The position numbers were made by a program, and so were the translations under genes. This document shows, one piece after another, positions 19,913-28,959 of a DNA stretch of 64,000 nt (the first letter of the stretch is position 1; each line of letters opens with the position of its first letter). The DNA comes from Candidatus Zhuqueibacterota bacterium. GTDB taxonomy: Bacteria; Zhuqueibacterota; Zhuqueibacteria; Thermofontimicrobiales; Thiofontviventaceae. The notes beneath the pieces were generated by a model that was given only the letters and a program-made list of their open reading frames with translations, did no database searches and was not told where the DNA came from. Location of the stretch: positions 25,380 through 89,379 of the forward strand of contig JAFGDW010000032.1 of NCBI GenBank assembly GCA_016931935.1, read 5' to 3'.

Positions 19913-20182
19913 ATGAGTCAGGAATTTGTTATTCATTTGGCAAAGAATGCTTTGTTAACCACATTACTTGTATCATCGCCATTGTTGTTGGCCGGGTTGA
20001 TTGTTGGCTTATCAGTAAGTATTGTCCAGGCTGTAACGCAGATAAATGAAATGACCATGACCTTTATTCCAAAAATTATAGCCGTTGTGCTGGCGCTCAT
20101 TATTTTCCTGCCGTGGATGATGAATATGATGCTGACTTTCACACAGGAAATCTTTCAGTATATGGTGGATATCGCCAAATGA
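19913..20182 (+). CDS. fliQ: Flagellar type III export gate protein FliQ
   Basis: FliQ is a small subunit of the export gate. The 89-residue protein has two membrane hairpins with the conserved VSSPLLLAGLIVGLSVSIVQ and TQINEMTMTFIPKI segments. AAGGAG is located about five bases upstream of ATG 19913. The stop overlaps the fliR start in ATGA. Confidence 0.97.
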   Translation: MSQEFVIHLAKNALLTTLLVSSPLLLAGLIVGLSVSIVQAVTQINEMTMTFIPKIIAVVLALIIFLPWMMNMMLTFTQEIFQYMVDIAK

Positions 20183-20958
20183 GTTTCGATCAGCTAATAA
20201 ATCAGTTTTATCTGTTCGCCATGGTGTTCGTGCGAATTACAACGATGATGGTTGTCCTTCCCATCTTTGGCTCGCGTTTAACGCCGCTTCAACTTAAAAT
20301 AGCCCTGGGCGGATTATTATCATTTCTGATTGTGCCGTTGCTACCCAGTCATCATATTCCTGAATCGCTAAATTTGTTCATACTATTCTACCACATTACC
20401 CGCGAGGTGTTGGTCGGCCTGGTGATTGGTTTTGCCACCACATTGGTTTTTATGGCATTCCAGTTTGCCGGTACAATTGTGGGTATGCAAATGGGATTTG
20501 GCATTGTGAATGTCGTGGATCCGCAATCGAATATTCAGGTATCGATTATCGGACAATTTTTGTATATCATAGCGATCCTGGTTTTTCTCTCGCTGGATGG
20601 GCATCTGTTTTTGATTAAGGCGCTGGTTCACAGTTTTCAGGTGATTCCATTGAATCAGGCAGTGTTTACCGGAAAACTGGTACAAAAGATAATCAGTATG
20701 ACCGCTGAAGTGTTTGTGATTGCTATTAAAATTGGTATCCCGGCGATTGCTGCATTATTATTAACAAGTGTGGCGTTGGGTGTCATTGCCCGAACGGTGC
20801 CGCAAATGAACGTGTTTATTGTTGGATTTCCGCTTAACATCGGATTAGGTCTATTTACCCTGGCAACATCATTGCCGATCGTCATTTATCTCTTCCGGAA
20901 ATTGCTGATCGTATTTGAACACGATATTATAACGATTATCAAGCTAATGCCGGGATAA
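20179..20958 (+). CDS. fliR: Flagellar type III export gate protein FliR
   Basis: FliR completes the FliP-FliQ-FliR gate. ATG 20179 overlaps the fliQ stop in ATGA and yields 259 residues, the usual size; an upstream in-frame ATG at 20113 lies inside fliQ and is not needed. Multiple membrane helices, the segment MAFQFAGTIVGMQMGFGIVNVVDPQ and the end GLFTLATSLPIVIY are characteristic. A spacer of 181 bases, in which I see no clear signal, separates it from flhB. Confidence 0.96.
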   Translation: MSFDQLINQFYLFAMVFVRITTMMVVLPIFGSRLTPLQLKIALGGLLSFLIVPLLPSHHIPESLNLFILFYHITREVLVGLVIGFATTLVFMAFQFAGTIVGMQMGFGIVNVVDPQSNIQVSIIGQFLYIIAILVFLSLDGHLFLIKALVHSFQVIPLNQAVFTGKLVQKIISMTAEVFVIAIKIGIPAIAALLLTSVALGVIARTVPQMNVFIVGFPLNIGLGLFTLATSLPIVIYLFRKLLIVFEHDIITIIKLMPG

Positions 20959-21139
20959 TAATGATTAATGTTCGATGTCATAACAATAAACAACCGAGTA
21001 TGACAATAACAGCATTTTTGCCTTGATCATTAACAGGTGATGAAAAAAGTGACATAACACTAAAGACAGATATACACTTGGCCGTAAATAGAAATAAGGC
21101 GGAGTGTGTGCTGTCGGCTGTGGTGCGAGAAAATAGCCT

Positions 21140-22213
21140 ATGCCAGCAGACGATTCATTTCAAGAAAAAACAGAAAAGGCGACTCCCAAACGGCGCGGTG
21201 AAGCACGCGAAGAAGGGAATGTCGCCAGAAGTATGGAAATTAACTCCGCTACGGTTTTGCTGGTCGGCATACTTGCGTTGTATTTTTTAAGCGGTTGGAT
21301 GTTGAGCCACATGCAGTGGGGGATCAAATTTCTCATTCAGCAATCTCCGTTTATAGAGCTTTCTGTTGAAGATCTCGATAATTTTGCCATGATCGCAATT
21401 CGGTTCCTGCTGGAATGTGTTGCGCCGTTGGCGTTTATCATTCTGGTATTTGGAATTGTCGCCAATGTTTTACAAGTCGGTTTGATGTTCAATCTCAAAC
21501 CGCTGCAACCGAACTTCAACAAGATTAATCCGATTGAAGGTTTCAAACGCTTGTTTTCCATGCGTTCGCTGGTGGAATTTATTAAAGGTTTGATCAAGAT
21601 TTTTATTGTTGGTTACATTGCCTATTTGACAATTAAAAGTGATTTCCAAACGTTTTACCTGCTGCTGGATAGTCATATCCCGGTTATCGTTTTACAGTTG
21701 GGGAAGCTTGCGTTTAAGCTGGTTTTGAAAACTACGCTGATTTTGGTAATTCTGGCCATACTGGATTATCTGTATCAGCGTTGGGAGTTTGAAAAGAATA
21801 TTCGCATGAGCAAGCAGGAAATTCGCGATGAATCGAGGCAATCAGAAGGGGATCCCAAGGTGCGTGGACGGATTCGGGCGTTGCAGCGGCAGATTGTTGT
21901 AAATGCGATGATCAAGGAGTTGCCCGAGGCTGATGTGGTTATCACAAATCCAACCCAACTTGCAGTGGCGTTGAAATATGATACAGCGTCAATGACCGCG
22001 CCAAAAGTTGTCGCCAAAGGCGCTCGTAAAATGGCTGAACGTATCCGTAATATTGCGGTTGAGCATGGTATCCCCATCGTGGAAAATAAGGAATTGGCCC
22101 AGGCGTTGTTTAAAACAGTCGATGTTGGCAAGGAAGTACCGACCAAGTTTTATCAGGCGGTGGCAGAGGTTTTAAGCTACGTATACCGGCTGAAGGGCAA
22201 AAAATTTATGTAA
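21140..22213 (+). CDS. flhB: Flagellar export switch protein FlhB with NPTQ cleavage motif
   Basis: FlhB gates substrate specificity of the export apparatus through a cytoplasmic domain that normally self-cleaves at NPTH. Four membrane helices and the N-terminal EKTEKATPKRRGEAREEG are present. The cleavage motif is N270-P271-T272-Q273: the catalytically important Asn and Pro are kept but His is Gln. The following LAVALKYD region is normal. Length 357 residues. Whether cleavage occurs at normal speed cannot be told from sequence. The ribosome-binding site is weak. Confidence 0.96.
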   Translation: MPADDSFQEKTEKATPKRRGEAREEGNVARSMEINSATVLLVGILALYFLSGWMLSHMQWGIKFLIQQSPFIELSVEDLDNFAMIAIRFLLECVAPLAFIILVFGIVANVLQVGLMFNLKPLQPNFNKINPIEGFKRLFSMRSLVEFIKGLIKIFIVGYIAYLTIKSDFQTFYLLLDSHIPVIVLQLGKLAFKLVLKTTLILVILAILDYLYQRWEFEKNIRMSKQEIRDESRQSEGDPKVRGRIRALQRQIVVNAMIKELPEADVVITNPTQLAVALKYDTASMTAPKVVAKGARKMAERIRNIAVEHGIPIVENKELAQALFKTVDVGKEVPTKFYQAVAEVLSYVYRLKGKKFM

Positions 22214-22291
22214 CAGTTTTAAGTCACCTATTACTATTAGCAATTCACAATTTTCAATTTACAATTATCAATTAATCAGGAATATCAGTTC
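22214..22291. repeat. AT-rich word repeat between flhB and flhA
   Basis: The 78-base spacer repeats CAATT-like words (AATTCACAATTTTCAATTTACAATTATCAATT), a simple degenerate tandem pattern. I see no gene or promoter in it. Confidence 0.5.
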
Positions 22292-24355
22292 ATGGCAGAA
22301 CTGGCGCTCAGTCAACCCAGTTATAAGAACAGTGACATTTACCTCGTTATTGGTGTGCTGGCAATATTAACGGTGATGATTATTCCGTTGCCGACCATCA
22401 TACTGGATTTATTGCTGGCAACCAACATCGCGTTTTCGTTGCTAATTTTGGTGTTGTCCATGTACATTCATAATCCGCTGAATGTATCTGTCTTCCCCAG
22501 TTTCCTGCTGATTATGACGATGTTCCGACTCTCCCTGAACATTGCTTCCACGCGACTGATTTTGGGTGAATCGTACGCTGGTCAAATTATCTTGGCGTTT
22601 GGCAGTTTTGTTATCAAGGGAAATTATGTTGTCGGATTGGTTATTTTCATCATTCTGATTATCATTCAGTTCGTCGTGATCACCAAAGGCGCCGGACGTA
22701 TTTCCGAAGTTGCTGCACGCTTTACGTTGGATGCCATGCCCGGTAAACAGATGAGCATTGATGCTGATTTAAATGCCGGTCTGATTGACGAAAAACAAGC
22801 GCTCGCCCGTCGACAGGAAATTTCCGATGAAGCAGAGTTTTATGGCGCGATGGATGGCGCCAGCAAGTTTGTACGTGGTGATGCGATTGCCGGATTGATT
22901 ATCACGACAATCAATATTCTCGGCGGGTTTGCCATTGGCGTATTCCAGATGGGCATGCCGTTCGTGCAAGCGTTGCAGAACTACACTACGCTGACAATTG
23001 GCGATGGCCTGGTTAGCCAGATACCGGCATTGTTAATTTCCATCGCTTCGGGCTTGATCGTCAGCCGTGCCGCCTCGGGCACAAACATGGGGCACGAGCT
23101 TTCCCAGCAGCTCATGACTAATCCCAAAGTGATGTTTATTGTTGCCAGTGTACTATTTATATTCGGTTTGACACCAGGCCTTCCCAAAGTACCGTTTTTT
23201 GTGCTGTCGGCCGCAATGATAGTTATGGGCATGAATTCACGTCGGGTGAAACAGGAAGAGATTGAACGCAAACAGGAAATTGCTGAAATCGAGCAGGCCA
23301 GTCAGCAGGAAGAAGATAAAATTGAAAATTACCTGCAAGTCGATCCGATGGAGATTGAAATCGGCTATGGGCTGATTCCGTTGGTGGACGCCGAAGAGGG
23401 CGGTGACTTGTTAGCCAAGATAACGACATTGCGTAAGCAGTGTGCAATTGAGTTTGGTATTATTGTGCCACCGATTCGGATTCGTGATAATTTGCAATTG
23501 AATCTCAATCAATACGTTGTCAAAATTCGTGGGAACGAAATCGCCCGGAACGAAATCATGACGAATAGCTACATGGCGCTCAATCCGGGCACCGTGACGC
23601 GGGAAATTGATGGTGTTGTTACAACCGAACCGGCATTCGGATTGCCGGCGTTATGGATAGGTGAGGAACGCAAAGAGGAGGCTGAACTCGCCGGATACAC
23701 AGTGGTTGAACCCACTGCGATTGTCACGACTCATTTGAAGGAAATTATCCGCCAGAATGCACATCTGATTCTGACTCGTCAGGATGTCCAGAGTTTGATC
23801 GACAATATTAAAGGTGAGCACAAAACAGTCGTGGACGAGCTTATTCCCGGCCAGATGTCGGTTGGCTCAGTGCAGCGTGTGCTGGAAAATTTATTAAAAG
23901 AAGGCGTGCCGATTCGGGATTTGCCGATTATCCTGGAAACGCTATCGGATTATATTTCCGTGACCAAAGATTTCGATGTACTTACGGAATATGTACGCAA
24001 AGCGCTGGCGCAAACAATCTTTCAGCCGTACAAAACGCCGGATCGCGTGCTGCGTGCCATTACGCTTGATTCACGTCTGGAAGAGGCTCTGGCCGAATCG
24101 TTTACGCAGGCGCGTGCGCAGGGCACAGAAATGGCGCTTAGCCCGGAAGTGATCCGCAAGGTTTACACGCAGCTATCGCAAAAAGTGGATGAGTTGCTGC
24201 AACAGGGTGAAACAGCGATTGTGGCCTGTTCGCCGATGGTGCGGCCATACTTCCGAAAACTGATTGAGTCTGTATTGCCAAATGTGGTCGTGCTGTCATT
24301 CGCCGAAATTCCTCCGGATATTGAAATTCAATCAATCGCAATGATAGGAATGTGA
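22292..24355 (+). CDS. flhA: Flagellar export protein FlhA
   Basis: FlhA is the nonameric export platform that binds chaperone-substrate complexes and couples export to proton flow. The 687-residue protein has eight N-terminal membrane helices, the FHIPEP-type cytoplasmic loop (ARFTLDAMPGKQMSIDADLNAG around base 22715) and a C-terminal chaperone-binding domain from about residue 345. The sequence is collinear with the family with no apparent gap. Its stop precedes flhF by one base. Confidence 0.98.
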   Translation: MAELALSQPSYKNSDIYLVIGVLAILTVMIIPLPTIILDLLLATNIAFSLLILVLSMYIHNPLNVSVFPSFLLIMTMFRLSLNIASTRLILGESYAGQIILAFGSFVIKGNYVVGLVIFIILIIIQFVVITKGAGRISEVAARFTLDAMPGKQMSIDADLNAGLIDEKQALARRQEISDEAEFYGAMDGASKFVRGDAIAGLIITTINILGGFAIGVFQMGMPFVQALQNYTTLTIGDGLVSQIPALLISIASGLIVSRAASGTNMGHELSQQLMTNPKVMFIVASVLFIFGLTPGLPKVPFFVLSAAMIVMGMNSRRVKQEEIERKQEIAEIEQASQQEEDKIENYLQVDPMEIEIGYGLIPLVDAEEGGDLLAKITTLRKQCAIEFGIIVPPIRIRDNLQLNLNQYVVKIRGNEIARNEIMTNSYMALNPGTVTREIDGVVTTEPAFGLPALWIGEERKEEAELAGYTVVEPTAIVTTHLKEIIRQNAHLILTRQDVQSLIDNIKGEHKTVVDELIPGQMSVGSVQRVLENLLKEGVPIRDLPIILETLSDYISVTKDFDVLTEYVRKALAQTIFQPYKTPDRVLRAITLDSRLEEALAESFTQARAQGTEMALSPEVIRKVYTQLSQKVDELLQQGETAIVACSPMVRPYFRKLIESVLPNVVVLSFAEIPPDIEIQSIAMIGM

Positions 24356-24356
24356 G

Positions 24357-25526
24357 ATGAAAATTAAAAAGTTTGTAGCGCCGACAATTAAGCAGGCTTT
24401 GGCTCAGGTGAAACAGGAAATGGGGGATGATGCTGTCATTCTCAATTCCCGCAAAATCGAGAAAAACGGTATTCGCGATGTTTTCTCCAAAGATATGTAT
24501 GAAGTAACCGCAGCGCTGGATGAATTTGACCGTCCGAAGGTAGTACCACAGCCGCGTACGGTGATACAGGATACCTACATTCCCGAACCGAAGCAGAGTA
24601 CGCCGCCGCCATCACGCAGTAAAGATGATTGGAAGTCGATGGAACGGCTGACACAGCTTTCCGATGAAATGAACGAAATTAAAGAAGCGCTCGCTCAAAT
24701 GGCGGGACAGGGCAAACAGACGCCTGTTAATCGCATGCCACATTCGATGTCGCGATTGTATCTCTCACTCATTGAGGCTGGTGTCCATGAAGAAACCGCA
24801 CAGGGATTGGTCGAACAAATTAGCGATGCGTTGAAGGGCGACCGCGTGGACAACGGCCAACATGCCGCCAACTTTCTGCGCGGAAAAATGGCTGAGAAAA
24901 TAAACACCCAGCCGCTATCGCATTCACGTGATGGACGGCCGCTAATTGTGTCGTTAATTGGTCCGACCGGCGTCGGGAAGACAACCACGCTAGCCAAAAT
25001 GGCCACACATCCGGCGATTTACGGCAGCGATAAAGTCGCTTTTATTTCCACCGATACCTATCGCATTGCAGCGATTGAGCAATTGCGGACATTCGCCCGG
25101 ATCGCCAATATTCCGTTGGAAGTGACCTATTCCGATGACGAAATTCAAAAAGCTATTTTCCGGCATCGGGATAAAGATGTCATTCTGATAGACACACCGG
25201 GGCGCAGTCCGGGCAATGCGGAACATTTAAAAGAAATTCATCACATGCTGGAACGGATACAGCCGGACGAGGTGCATTTGGTGCTGAGCATCTGCACGCG
25301 GTTCGAAGATATTGTTGATATCATAAAAAAATATACCATGATGCATGTCAATCGACTGCTCTTTACAAAACTGGATGAAACCACCGGGCCGGGAAATTTG
25401 ATCAATGTGGTTGATCAGTTTCACACACCGTTGTCATTTATCACTAATGGTCAAGAAGTTCCTGACGATATAATGATAGTGGAGGCATCCCAAATTGCGA
25501 ACTTAGTGTTAGCGGAAGTTGAATAA
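24357..25526 (+). CDS. flhF: Flagellar placement GTPase FlhF
   Basis: FlhF is an SRP-type GTPase that marks where the flagellum is built. The N-terminal B domain begins MKIKKFVAPTIKQALAQVKQ, followed by a variable linker and the NG domain. G1 is GPTGVGKTT at residues 202-210, G2/G3 are DTYRIAAIEQLR and DTPGRSP, and the G4-type segment FTKLDET is near base 25365. Length 389 residues. It sits one base after flhA and two bases before flhG. Confidence 0.96.
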   Translation: MKIKKFVAPTIKQALAQVKQEMGDDAVILNSRKIEKNGIRDVFSKDMYEVTAALDEFDRPKVVPQPRTVIQDTYIPEPKQSTPPPSRSKDDWKSMERLTQLSDEMNEIKEALAQMAGQGKQTPVNRMPHSMSRLYLSLIEAGVHEETAQGLVEQISDALKGDRVDNGQHAANFLRGKMAEKINTQPLSHSRDGRPLIVSLIGPTGVGKTTTLAKMATHPAIYGSDKVAFISTDTYRIAAIEQLRTFARIANIPLEVTYSDDEIQKAIFRHRDKDVILIDTPGRSPGNAEHLKEIHHMLERIQPDEVHLVLSICTRFEDIVDIIKKYTMMHVNRLLFTKLDETTGPGNLINVVDQFHTPLSFITNGQEVPDDIMIVEASQIANLVLAEVE

Positions 25527-25528
25527 CC

Positions 25529-26419
25529 ATGAACGATCAAGCAACCCGATTACGTCAAATTTACAGCTCGTCGACCGCAGCCACACACGATAGCGGCGGC
25601 CAGCAGTTACCGATAAAGACAATTGCCATTACAAGTGGAAAAGGTGGTGTGGGAAAATCGGCACTCTGCCTGAATATTGCAATTGCCCTGGCTAAACATA
25701 ACCGGAAAGTTTTGGTTGTGGATGCGGATTTGAATTTGGGCAATTTGGATGTTATGCTCGGTATGAATCCGGAGCACACATTACGCAATGTTATTGCCGG
25801 ACAAATTTCGCTGCGTAATATTTTGTTGCAGGGGCCGTCTGGCATTCATCTGGCGCCATCGACTTCAGGCGCGCAAGAGTTAATTGATGTGAAGCCAGGC
25901 GACCGTCGACGTGTGATTGAGGCGATTCGCCAATTGACACCGTCGTATGATTTTGTGCTGTTCGATACACCCGCCGGATTGGGATCACAAATGTACGATT
26001 TTATCGAATCCGCTGATTCGGTTTTTGTGGTGACAACCCCGGAACCGACCGCCATTATTGATGCTTATGCTGTGGTCAAAATGTTGTGGTCGCGCAAATT
26101 GAAAAAACGATTGCAATTGCTTGTCAATTATAGTGAATCCAAAATTGAAGCCGAAGAGGTGTATCAAAAGCTGAACCTGGTTACCCAGCACTATATGCAA
26201 CAAAGTCTGGATGATTTTCATTTTGTGCTGTACGATGAAATGGTAAGCAAAAGCATTTTTGACCAACAACCAATGTTTGAAGAGCATCCGAAGACGCCGG
26301 CATCCGTTTGTATTGATGAAATAGCTGAAGCAATTATCAAGCAATCCAAAGTAAATCATCGGATTCGTGCGTTGAAAAACTGGATCGGTGGCGCAGCAGA
26401 AATAAGCCGTGTGGGGTGA
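25529..26419 (+). CDS. flhG: Flagellar number regulator FlhG (MinD-like ATPase)
   Basis: FlhG, also called FleN or YlxH, is a MinD-type ATPase that limits flagellar number and activates FlhF. The N-terminus contains DQATRLR (residues 3-9), the DQAxxLR motif known to stimulate FlhF GTPase. The deviant Walker A KGGVGKS is at residues 38-44, followed by VVDADLNLGNLDVMLG and FDTPAG. A C-terminal amphipathic helix (NHRIRALKNWIGGAAEI) could bind membrane. Length 296 residues. It ends the main operon; no fliA follows, although this is a common arrangement. Confidence 0.96.
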   Translation: MNDQATRLRQIYSSSTAATHDSGGQQLPIKTIAITSGKGGVGKSALCLNIAIALAKHNRKVLVVDADLNLGNLDVMLGMNPEHTLRNVIAGQISLRNILLQGPSGIHLAPSTSGAQELIDVKPGDRRRVIEAIRQLTPSYDFVLFDTPAGLGSQMYDFIESADSVFVVTTPEPTAIIDAYAVVKMLWSRKLKKRLQLLVNYSESKIEAEEVYQKLNLVTQHYMQQSLDDFHFVLYDEMVSKSIFDQQPMFEEHPKTPASVCIDEIAEAIIKQSKVNHRIRALKNWIGGAAEISRVG

Positions 26420-26557
26420 TTTCTTAATCACTTATATAAACAAAATTGTAACAGTTCATTAGATGCTGGTGATCGTACGCTTCGGCACCGCTCGTGTTCC
26501 GATGCATCGGAATGGTACGCTGTTACGAGATGACAAGTTCAGGGTACGAGACATACC

Positions 26558-26582
26558 GTTGACTGTGCTTGTCGAAGTCAAC
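26558..26582. repeat. Palindromic hairpin, TCGAA-loop family, copy 1
   Basis: GTTGAC (26558-26563) and GTCAAC (26577-26582) form a perfect stem around the loop TGTGCTTGTCGAA. The loop matches those of copies at 36789, 47482 and 47950, while the stem differs. The preceding spacer (26465-26555) contains further partial copies with GTACG and CGGAAC-type arms. Confidence 0.7.
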
Positions 26583-26626
26583 ATAACGATCCGATTTTGA
26601 AACGATACACAAAATTCCTATTTACT

Positions 26627-26857
26627 ATGAAAGCGATTTTTATACATCTTGGCGTTTTAATGACCATGCTGACAGTTATATATGGACTGTGGCAACAGTA
26701 TGAGTACGAATATTTAATTTTCAAAACGATTCAGGTATTTTTTATCTGGATGGTCGGATCCTACTTTTTCCAGTTGATATTGAAAATAATTGTACCGAAG
26801 CCGGAAACTGAAGATGCAGAAGCTGAAGAGCAGGAAGAAGTGAAAGTGGAAAAATAA
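26627..26857 (+). CDS. Small membrane protein of unknown function
   Basis: A 76-residue protein with two predicted membrane helices (about residues 1-20 and 30-53) and a very acidic C-terminal tail (ETEDAEAEEQEEVKVEK). The chosen ATG 26627 starts directly before the first helix; a TTG at 26597 would add ten residues. I do not recognise the family. Small membrane proteins of similar size occur next to flhG in other flagellar operons, but the resemblance here is in position and size only. Confidence 0.6.
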   Translation: MKAIFIHLGVLMTMLTVIYGLWQQYEYEYLIFKTIQVFFIWMVGSYFFQLILKIIVPKPETEDAEAEEQEEVKVEK

Positions 26858-26948
26858 AAAACAGATACAACGTTCATACAAAAACGTGTCGTACATGCTA
26901 CCACAGCGTAAGCTAATGTATTTCATAAAATGGACGATATAAAACTAG

Positions 26949-27275
26949 ATGACAGCACCAACATCTGACATTCAACACGTTTTATCGAAAACGCAAGCTG
27001 TTGAACAGCTTTATCAGGCACACAAACAGCAACCGGATAATGATCAGCAGAAATTTGCTGCTACTGTTCAACAAAAAATGTATGACAAAGCACATCAAAC
27101 GCAAGAGTCGCCAGAAGCTGAACAGGGGAAAATATCACAAGATCGGCGGGACAAACTGAGTTTAAGTTTTAAAAAGCGGGAGCAGAAGAAAGAGAAAAAC
27201 AAAAAGGAAGAACCGCACGAGGGGGAAGATACGTTTGATGAAACTGTCGGCCATATCGTTGATATAAAAGTGTAA
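26949..27275 (+). CDS. Hypothetical charged protein in flagellar cluster
   Basis: A 108-residue hydrophilic protein, Gln-rich in the first half and Lys/Glu-rich in the second (KKREQKKEKNKKEEPHEGED), ending in DETVGHIVDIKV. No membrane segment and no motif that I recognise. It lies 91 bases after the small membrane protein and before a promoter-like sequence, so it may be cotranscribed with flhG. Some flagellar operons carry comparable short charged proteins at this place, but I cannot assign a function. Confidence 0.55.
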   Translation: MTAPTSDIQHVLSKTQAVEQLYQAHKQQPDNDQQKFAATVQQKMYDKAHQTQESPEAEQGKISQDRRDKLSLSFKKREQKKEKNKKEEPHEGEDTFDETVGHIVDIKV

Positions 27276-27398
27276 ATGGTAAATATCCTTCAAACAATCA
27301 GGTTTTAAGCATTTATTTTTGGTTTTCATCCCATACCAGCTTTTGGCATTTAGCTATTAGCCAAAGGCCAAGTGCGAAAAGAATGATACAACGTCAGG

Positions 27399-27426
27399 TT
27401 GTTAAAATAAATGTTCAATTTATAAT
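27399..27426 (+). promoter_or_regulatory. Sigma70-type promoter upstream of the AMIN-TPR gene
   Basis: TTGTTA at 27399-27404 and a perfect TATAAT at 27421-27426 are separated by 16 bases. Transcription would begin near 27433, about 30 bases before ATG 27463. It suggests that the group from 27463 onward can be expressed independently of the upstream operon. Confidence 0.5.
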
Positions 27427-27462
27427 CGAGCGTGGTGCTGTTGAAATATTACGGAAAGTGAA

Positions 27463-28929
27463 ATGAAAAGACTGGCAATCGGAATACTAATTATATGGAT
27501 GATATCTGCTAATGTTGCTGAATGCCGGGCAGAAGCCCGATTGCAGCGAATTCGGTTAGGTGTACATGATAGATATGTACGCCTTGTTTTTGATTTCGAC
27601 CGACCCGTCCCGTACAATCTTGATAATCGATCCGATAATAATCAGCTTTATGTGGAATTAGCGAACTGTACCGCCCCTGCCATTGGCGATGGATATCAAT
27701 CCGTCTCCCGAAATCCGGTTGTCAACTCGATGTTTGTCAAACGAATGAATGCCAATAAACTGTTGGTCCGGCTGGAATGCAATTCCGGCTTCTCCTATGT
27801 CGTCGATGAACTGGAAAATCCATGGCGCCTGGTAATCGATATTATCGGGCGTTCATCGCAACCTCCTGAAAAAAAACCAGTCAATCCCTACCATCGTGGT
27901 CTGGAATTGCTGAAACAACAAAATCCTGATGCGGCCATTCGCCAGTTTGAATTAGCTGAAACCAACAAAAGCTATCGTTCGCTGGCAAATTATCAGTTGG
28001 GACTCATTTATTCCAACCAGGGCGAACTCATCAAGGCGCTCGATTATTTTGAAACGGTGGATTCGGGATCATCTGTGGCCAAGGATGCTCGACAGCAGAT
28101 CTCCCGCATTCAGGCGAATATCCTGAAGGAGGCTGAACAGGAATTGAAGCAAAATTCTCCACCTGTTCCGGCAAAAATGAAGAACGAATCAATCAAGGCA
28201 CCCGAAAGCGTTGAGCCTGGTGATAACCTGGTTCCAGAAAAAAGCCGATCGCCGGAAAATGCTACTTCCGAACCGCATTCGATAACAAAAATATTTTTCA
28301 TGGCATTGATTATGAATATCATAATTTTTGTCATTTATATAACTGCATCGCGCGGTTATCGCAAGAAGCGGGCAGAACGCAAATTCAAGACGAAATATAA
28401 AAATGTAACCGCTACAACTCGAAGGCCATCATCGGTGACTAAAAACACGCCGGTGTTTAATGCATTAATTCGGGATGAAATGCAAAAACAACCTGAAAAA
28501 ATCACCCGGGTACGCGATGCCATGCCTGAAATAGAAAAACCTGCACTTCCTGTTCAAGAAATAATCATGCCCTCCATGCCAGAGCCGAAAACCGAATTCA
28601 TATCAGAACCGGAGCCGGAGGTCGTTCAATTCGAAATTACTGAACAACCTGTAAAAAAGGCAGAGCAGGTATTTTACCGAAACATCCTTCGCAGTACTAT
28701 GGAAAAAACTGATTATTCGGAGCCAGTCAGCAAAGTGCCGCTGGAAGAGCTTATGGATCAGATTGAGCAGTTACTGGCTTATAATTTTGATGTAAAAACA
28801 ATTGCGAAAGAATTGAATTTAGGGCAAGACGAAATACGAATGATGATAAACCTGAGAAAAACCCGGAAACAAGCAGAAACGAAAACTGTTGAAGCCCGCA
28901 ATAAAACGAACAGAATTACTTTTGCCTAA
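27463..28929 (+). CDS. AMIN-TPR membrane protein with C-terminal HTH-like segment
   Basis: A 488-residue protein: signal peptide (residues 1-25), AMIN domain (about 25-130, LRNI-like LQRIRLGVHDRYVRLVFDF), tetratricopeptide repeats (about 140-200), a membrane helix near residues 272-293, a basic segment, a Pro/Glu linker, and a C-terminal helix-turn-helix-like segment (about 425-466, VKTIAKELNLGQDEIRMMIN). AMIN domains are known to target peptidoglycan or secretin complexes. The C-terminal segment resembles the ends of DUF2802/DUF6115 proteins of flagellar clusters. A role in localising the flagellum in the cell wall is inference. Confidence 0.7.
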   Translation: MKRLAIGILIIWMISANVAECRAEARLQRIRLGVHDRYVRLVFDFDRPVPYNLDNRSDNNQLYVELANCTAPAIGDGYQSVSRNPVVNSMFVKRMNANKLLVRLECNSGFSYVVDELENPWRLVIDIIGRSSQPPEKKPVNPYHRGLELLKQQNPDAAIRQFELAETNKSYRSLANYQLGLIYSNQGELIKALDYFETVDSGSSVAKDARQQISRIQANILKEAEQELKQNSPPVPAKMKNESIKAPESVEPGDNLVPEKSRSPENATSEPHSITKIFFMALIMNIIIFVIYITASRGYRKKRAERKFKTKYKNVTATTRRPSSVTKNTPVFNALIRDEMQKQPEKITRVRDAMPEIEKPALPVQEIIMPSMPEPKTEFISEPEPEVVQFEITEQPVKKAEQVFYRNILRSTMEKTDYSEPVSKVPLEELMDQIEQLLAYNFDVKTIAKELNLGQDEIRMMINLRKTRKQAETKTVEARNKTNRITFA

Positions 28930-28959
28930 TAAAAATGATAACATTCCAATGGTGAAACG

